This document shows, in pieces, positions 60,268 through 64,000 of a DNA stretch of 64,000 nucleotides; the first letter of the stretch is position 1; the number at the start of each line of letters is the position of its first letter. Location of the stretch: assembly GCF_021026095.1 (NCBI RefSeq), contig NZ_JAJNCU010000002.1:62001-126000 (forward strand), written 5' to 3'. Position numbers and translations under genes: made by a program. This DNA comes from Salinicoccus halitifaciens (GTDB lineage Bacteria; Bacillota; Bacilli; Staphylococcales; Salinicoccaceae). A model generated the notes under the pieces. That model saw only the letters and a program-made list of their open reading frames with translations. It made no database searches and had not been told where the DNA came from.

Positions 60268-61962
60268 TTATTCCGGGAATGATACGTTTTCCAGCCTGAT
60301 GATGCCGACCGGATCGAGTTCAACGCCTTCCACGAGCGTGTCATTCACCCCGATGCCAAGCTCACCGTAGTAGAGCGGGGCGATCGGCAGATCTTCAACA
60401 AGTATCTCCTGGGCTTCAGCGTACGCATCTTCGCGTTCGCCTTCATCGCTTGCCTGTCTGCCTGCTTCCAGCAGTTCATCAAGTTCAGGATTCGAGTAGT
60501 TCCAGCGGTTGCCCGAACCGTCCTGGCTGTCGGTGTGGAACATCGGATACAGACCGTAGTCCGCATCGCCCGTCACCGTGATCCACTGCAGCATGAACAT
60601 ATCATGGTCGCCCTGGTCGGCCATCTCAAGGAATGTGCCGAACTCATACTGCTCGATTTCCAGGTTGACGCCGATCTCGCTCAATGTATCCTGCATGAAC
60701 AGTGCGATGTCCCTGTTCACCTCAGAATCGGACATCCAGATTGTCGCATCAAAGCCGTCCGGGTGGTCCGATTGTGCCATGTATTCCTGCGCCTGTTCCA
60801 GGTCGTATTCCATTTCATCCTGGGAATCGTCATGGCCGAAGACCGGCGGTGCAATATGCGTCGAGGCGAGGATACCGCGGCCGTCCAGCATATCGTTGAT
60901 GATGCTGTCACGGTCGATGGCGTGGGAAATCGCCTTCCTTACATTTTCATCGTCAAAAGGTTCTTTTTCATAGTTGAATGCGAGGTAGGTCATGGATAAA
61001 CCGTCCTGATCGATGATGTCGGTATCCTCATGATCCCTGACGCGCGGCATGTTCTCGGCATCGACGCTGTCGTTGACCGCAATGCCGCCAGTTTCCAGTT
61101 CAGCGAGGCGCGACTGGTTCTCAGGGATGACCCTGTATGTCACCGTGTCGAAATTGCGTTCATCGCCGTGGAAATCCTCAAAGCGTTCAAGCACGACATT
61201 GTCCCCCGGATTCCTTTCGGACAGCTGAAGATGGTTGGTGCCGTCCGGGTTTTCAGCGATGACCTGACCGAGTTCCGCAGCGATTGCTTCGGAGACTTCC
61301 TCGAATTCATCCCCGCCTTCTTCCCTCAGTTCATAGTATTCTTCCAGTGTGACTTCAGATTCCGCACTGTCGAGTGCATTCTGGTAATCCTCATCGATGA
61401 CTTCCTTGCTCAGTATACCTGCGGTGTTGTGCGCGAGGTTGCTGAGGAGTGGTGCGAACGGATACTCCGTATGGAGCGTCACTTCGTGGTCACCTGTGAC
61501 TTCGACGTCTTCAACCATTTCGAACATGAATGCCACCGATGCGCCGACGCTCGGGTCGAGCAGGCGGTCGAACGTCGCTTCGACATCTTCTGCAGTGAAT
61601 TCGGAACCGTTATGGAATGTCACGCCTTCCTTCAATGTAAAGACCCACGTGTTGTCATCGACCTGTTCCCAATCGGTCGCAAGCCCCTCGCCGATTTCCA
61701 TATCCAGGTCCTGGCTGACAAGTGTGTCGAAAATCTGCGTCCTGAGCTGTGCGGAAGGAATATCATTGGATCCGTGCGGATCCATCGTGACGGGTTCGTT
61801 GATCAGCCCGATCGTAAGGTCCCCTCCCTGGCCGCCTTCTTCCGCCACATCGTCATCCGCCTCGACTTCTCCGTCCCCATTGCCCTCACCGTTGCCGTTG
61901 CATGCTGCCATCACGAGCATCAATGCAAACATCAACGGGATGAGCCAAAATTTCCTGTTCAT
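60268..61962 (-). CDS. Oligopeptide/dipeptide ABC transporter substrate-binding lipoprotein
   Basis: A 564-residue lipoprotein of the SBP_bac_5 family. The signal peptide MNRKFWLIPLMFALMLVMAA is followed by the lipobox Cys21 and a low-complexity G/N/E/D linker up to about residue 48. The binding domain has GLINEPVTMDPHGSND, DTLVSQDLDMEIGEGLATDW, TFTLKEGVTFHNGSEFTAED in slightly different spelling (VFTLKEGVTFHNG), and a C-terminal DLPIAPLYYGELGIGVND. No permease or ATPase gene lies nearby, so it is an orphan binding protein that may feed a system elsewhere. Confidence 0.9.
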   Translation of the reverse strand: MNRKFWLIPLMFALMLVMAACNGNGEGNGDGEVEADDDVAEEGGQGGDLTIGLINEPVTMDPHGSNDIPSAQLRTQIFDTLVSQDLDMEIGEGLATDWEQVDDNTWVFTLKEGVTFHNGSEFTAEDVEATFDRLLDPSVGASVAFMFEMVEDVEVTGDHEVTLHTEYPFAPLLSNLAHNTAGILSKEVIDEDYQNALDSAESEVTLEEYYELREEGGDEFEEVSEAIAAELGQVIAENPDGTNHLQLSERNPGDNVVLERFEDFHGDERNFDTVTYRVIPENQSRLAELETGGIAVNDSVDAENMPRVRDHEDTDIIDQDGLSMTYLAFNYEKEPFDDENVRKAISHAIDRDSIINDMLDGRGILASTHIAPPVFGHDDSQDEMEYDLEQAQEYMAQSDHPDGFDATIWMSDSEVNRDIALFMQDTLSEIGVNLEIEQYEFGTFLEMADQGDHDMFMLQWITVTGDADYGLYPMFHTDSQDGSGNRWNYSNPELDELLEAGRQASDEGEREDAYAEAQEILVEDLPIAPLYYGELGIGVNDTLVEGVELDPVGIIRLENVSFPE

Positions 61963-62060
61963 CTAATTTCCCCCTTGTTTGAATTTAAATATATTATACC
62001 TAATGTGGAAACGCTTTACAAAATTATTTTGAAATATTCAGTAAATTATTGAGCGCATAG

Positions 62061-62090
62061 AAAAACGGGGACAGCAATCACTGTCCCCGC
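62061..62090 (-). terminator. Intrinsic terminator of the first amidotransferase-like gene
   Basis: CGGGGACAG and CTGTCCCCG form a 9-bp perfect stem with loop CAATCA. On the minus strand it is followed by five T, 4 nt after the stop codon region of the gene ending at 62094. Confidence 0.88.
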
Positions 62091-62093
62091 ATC

Positions 62094-62807
62094 CTACGCA
62101 TACTGGCGGACCGCCGCCGCAACGAACGCCTGGAAGATTTTCTTTGAAGCCTCGTCATTGAAGTAGGTGCCTTCCGGATGCCACTGCAGCCCGATGACGA
62201 AGTCATGCACCGTGCTCTCCACGGCTTCGACGACACCGTCGGGGGATAAGCCTGAAATGATGAAATGGTCCGGCACATCTTTATTGGCCTGGTGGTGGAA
62301 GGTATTGGTCTTGATCGAAGTTTCGCCGACGATCCTGTGCAATAAAGAACCCGCCTCGATATCGACCGTATGTGCAAGGTAATTCCTTGCCGCTTTCTGC
62401 GTGTGCTGGTTCAGTTCAGCCTCCATCTGGCTGTAGATATCCTGGTACATCGTGCCGCCCTGCTGGATGTTCAAAATCTGTGCACCGCGGCATATGCCGA
62501 GTATGGGGATGCCTTTTTCAAGCGCATGTTCGATGAGTGCACTTTCATACGCGTCGCGGCCGGGTTCGATTTCCCCGAGTTCCCGATGCGGTTCTTCGCC
62601 GAAGAGGGCGGGCTCGATATCGTTGCCGCCCGTGAGCAGCAGTGCATCGATGTTGTCGATCTGGGTCTTTATTTTCCCGGGGTCCTCTGTTTTGGCGAGC
62701 ACCATCGGCACCCCGTCCGAATCGTTGATGGCATCAATGTACGTCGTCGGCAGCGTCAGTCCTTTTTCAGAGATGAAAGTCGTGATTCCGATGATCGGCT
62801 GTGGCAT
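62094..62807 (-). CDS. Class I glutamine amidotransferase-like hydrolase (peptidase C26), copy 1
   Basis: A 237-residue protein of the PuuD-like gamma-glutamyl hydrolase family. It shows PIIGITTFISEKGLTLPTTY, ALLLTGGNDIEPALFGEEPH, the nucleophile Cys in PILGICRGAQILNIQQGG, and the catalytic His in VIGLQWHPEGTYFNDEASKK. I start at ATG 62807, preceded by AAAGGGAG at 7 nt; an ATG at 62825 overlaps that site. It and the next gene are tandem paralogues. Gamma-glutamyl-GABA or another gamma-glutamyl amide is the expected substrate. Confidence 0.9.
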   Translation of the reverse strand: MPQPIIGITTFISEKGLTLPTTYIDAINDSDGVPMVLAKTEDPGKIKTQIDNIDALLLTGGNDIEPALFGEEPHRELGEIEPGRDAYESALIEHALEKGIPILGICRGAQILNIQQGGTMYQDIYSQMEAELNQHTQKAARNYLAHTVDIEAGSLLHRIVGETSIKTNTFHHQANKDVPDHFIISGLSPDGVVEAVESTVHDFVIGLQWHPEGTYFNDEASKKIFQAFVAAAVRQYA

Positions 62808-62883
62808 GGATAAACTCCCTTTCATATGTTTACAGACAAGGGTAGCACACTCCGGGTATCACGGCCAACCCCGGAATCGGGGC

Positions 62884-62913
62884 AAAAAAATAAGACCCGG
62901 AGGTCTTATTTCT
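62884..62913 (-). terminator. Intrinsic terminator overlapping the stop codon of the second amidotransferase-like gene
   Basis: AATAAGACC (62889-62897) pairs with GGTCTTATT (62902-62910), loop CGGA. On the minus strand a T run follows. The stop codon at 62906-62908 lies inside the stem. Confidence 0.85.
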
Positions 62914-63619
62914 TCTTGCCGGCGGCATTGATGAAAGCTTCAATAATCTTCCTGGAAGGTTCATTGAATTCAAATGCATCCTCCGGATGGAACTGGAGTC
63001 CGATGACGAAATCATGCTCCCTGCTTTCAATTGCTTCGATGACGCCGTCCGGTGCCACGGCTGCGACCTCGAACGAGGCGCCGATATCATGGTTCGCCTG
63101 ATGGTGGAAGCTGTTGACGGACATCTCCGTCACCCCGGTGATGTCATGCAGCTTCGTCCCTTCGAATATTTCTATCTTATGGTTCAAAAAATCCCTGTTC
63201 GAAGTCTGCCTGTGCTGGATCAGCCCCTCGCCGTATTCCGAAGCCAGATCCTGATACATTGTCCCGCCGGCCACACTGTTCAAAAGCTGGCTGCCGCGGC
63301 ATATGCCGAGTATCGGTAGGTCCTTTTCAAGTGCGAGGTGGATCAGTTCAAGTTCATACTCGTCCCGGCCGGCCTCGACATTTTCAAGCTTTGGATGCGG
63401 GTTCTCGCCGTATGTCGCAGGATTGATGTCATTCCCGCCGGTGAGGAAGAGCGCATCGATATGCTCGAGCTGCCCCTTGATCACTTCTTTGTCCTCGACT
63501 TTCGGCAGGAGCAGCGGGATGCCGCCGAGTTTTGAAATCGAATAGATGAAAGTCGCGCTCAGTTCCAGATGGTCGCCGTCGACGACTTCCGTCGTGATGC
63601 CGATAATGGGTAATGTCAT
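62906..63619 (-). CDS. Class I glutamine amidotransferase-like hydrolase (peptidase C26), copy 2
   Basis: A 237-residue paralogue of the gene that follows it: PIIGITTEVVDGDHLELSAT, ALFLTGGNDINPATYGENPH, nucleophile Cys in PILGICRGSQLLNSVAGG, and the His motif VIGLQFHPEDAFEFNEPSRK. ATG 63619 follows GAGGAG. It has its own terminator, so the two copies are probably separate transcripts. Two copies of equal length suggest different gamma-glutamyl substrates or dosage. Confidence 0.9.
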   Translation of the reverse strand: MTLPIIGITTEVVDGDHLELSATFIYSISKLGGIPLLLPKVEDKEVIKGQLEHIDALFLTGGNDINPATYGENPHPKLENVEAGRDEYELELIHLALEKDLPILGICRGSQLLNSVAGGTMYQDLASEYGEGLIQHRQTSNRDFLNHKIEIFEGTKLHDITGVTEMSVNSFHHQANHDIGASFEVAAVAPDGVIEAIESREHDFVIGLQFHPEDAFEFNEPSRKIIEAFINAAGKKK

Positions 63620-63691
63620 AATGATCTCCTCTTTTAAAAAGTGGTTTGTACACCAACTATTACCCTTTACCGCATATATTAATCCACGGGG

Positions 63692-64000
63692 CTAATTATT
63701 GCCGGATATATTCTCGTAGGCGGGGATTTTACCCTGCTCGTAACTGCCGAGTATGTTGACGTAGGCACCCCTCCGGGTGATTTCATCCAGCGCCCTGGCG
63801 AGACCCGCTTCCTGGATGCCTTTCTCCACGTCTATGAAGAAACCGTATGAGAACGGCCTGTTCTGGATTGGCCTCGACATGAGGTAGACGAGGTTCACAT
63901 CATTTTCCTTGAAGATGCTCAAAATCCCATGCAGTGAGCCCGTGCTATGGTCCGTTTCGATGTAGAGTGACGTCTTGTCCTTGAAGTCCGGTGAGCTGCC
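63692..64000 (-). CDS. pheA: Prephenate dehydratase, C-terminal part
   Basis: The last 102 residues of a prephenate dehydratase, cut by the window edge. The enzyme makes phenylpyruvate for phenylalanine synthesis. The visible part is the regulatory ACT domain: TSLYIETDHSTGSLHGILSI, LVYLMSRPIQNRPFSYGFFI and a C-terminal LGSYEQGKIP. The SRP and the GSLHxIL motif are the phenylalanine-binding marks of this family. The catalytic domain lies outside the window. Confidence 0.88.
   Translation of the reverse strand, partial: GSSPDFKDKTSLYIETDHSTGSLHGILSIFKENDVNLVYLMSRPIQNRPFSYGFFIDVEKGIQEAGLARALDEITRRGAYVNILGSYEQGKIPAYENISGNN

Noticed and set aside
61030-62052. 340-residue open frame antisense to the oligopeptide-binding protein gene
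   Set aside because: The sense strand encodes a full lipoprotein with signal peptide; the antisense product resembles no family and has no start signal.

Overview
The window reads as chromosome from a low- to mid-GC Firmicute, most likely a halotolerant member of the Staphylococcaceae (Salinicoccus or Jeotgalicoccus type). This is inferred from the class I fructose-bisphosphate aldolase of staphylococcal type at the left edge, strong AGGAGG-type ribosome sites, frequent TTG and GTG starts, hairpin-plus-T-run terminators, and an xpt-pbuX operon under a purine riboswitch. I could run no search, so genus is a guess. No rRNA, tRNA, transposase, phage gene or CRISPR array was seen.

Left part (1-2.7 kb): the 5' end of fda, a GNAT acetyltransferase flanked on both sides by arrays of a 41-bp repeat, and a glycerophosphodiester phosphodiesterase. 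From 2.7 to 36.7 kb lies a very large cell-surface polymer locus. It holds two nucleotide-sugar dehydrogenases, two GT4 and one TuaG-like GT2 glycosyltransferase, a TagG/TagH-like exporter whose ATPase is a fused double domain, two paralogous large GT2 proteins with helical N-terminal domains, and then thirteen ATP-grasp family proteins. The ATP-grasp set has one TupA-like protein, two sugar-transfer-associated proteins, one short cyanophycin-synthetase-like protein, and nine proteins that join an N-terminal ALExWRRG domain, a cyanophycin-synthetase-like ATP-grasp and an acylphosphatase-like domain. Most end in a coiled coil and an S-x-SW[KR]xTxPLR tail. My reading, which is an inference, is a teichuronopeptide-like system: a uronic-acid backbone is made, exported by an ABC transporter and decorated with amino acids or peptides by a battery of ligases. 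This is the best candidate in the window for an undescribed system. The array is AT-rich between about 16.5 and 34 kb. Its last member (35.1-36.7 kb) is GC-rich and separated from the rest by a haem-monooxygenase-like gene with no normal start codon and an SRPBCC protein.

Middle (36.7-51.5 kb): pbuX and xpt with their guanine/xanthine-class riboswitch, a DUF805 protein, a GntR/UTRA regulator, a UPF0175/PIN toxin-antitoxin pair, and a complete-looking phosphonate operon phnGHIJKML plus a PHP-family cyclic phosphodiesterase, followed by the transporter phnDCEE. PhnJ here lacks three of the four cysteines expected for its iron-sulfur cluster and catalysis. A phosphate-free wall polymer, a glycerophosphodiesterase and a C-P lyase lying together suggest a phosphate-economy neighbourhood, though no shared regulation is shown.

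Right part (51.5-64 kb): ordinary housekeeping and accessory genes. These are a DMT/YdcZ permease, a nitroreductase with a 52-residue membrane protein and an RND permease, an aldehyde dehydrogenase with its DUF779 partner, a formamidase-family protein, a small multidrug export protein, an orphan oligopeptide-binding lipoprotein, two tandem class I glutamine amidotransferase-like hydrolases and the 3' end of a prephenate dehydratase. Two more intergenic repeat arrays lie here, one again with a 41-bp period.
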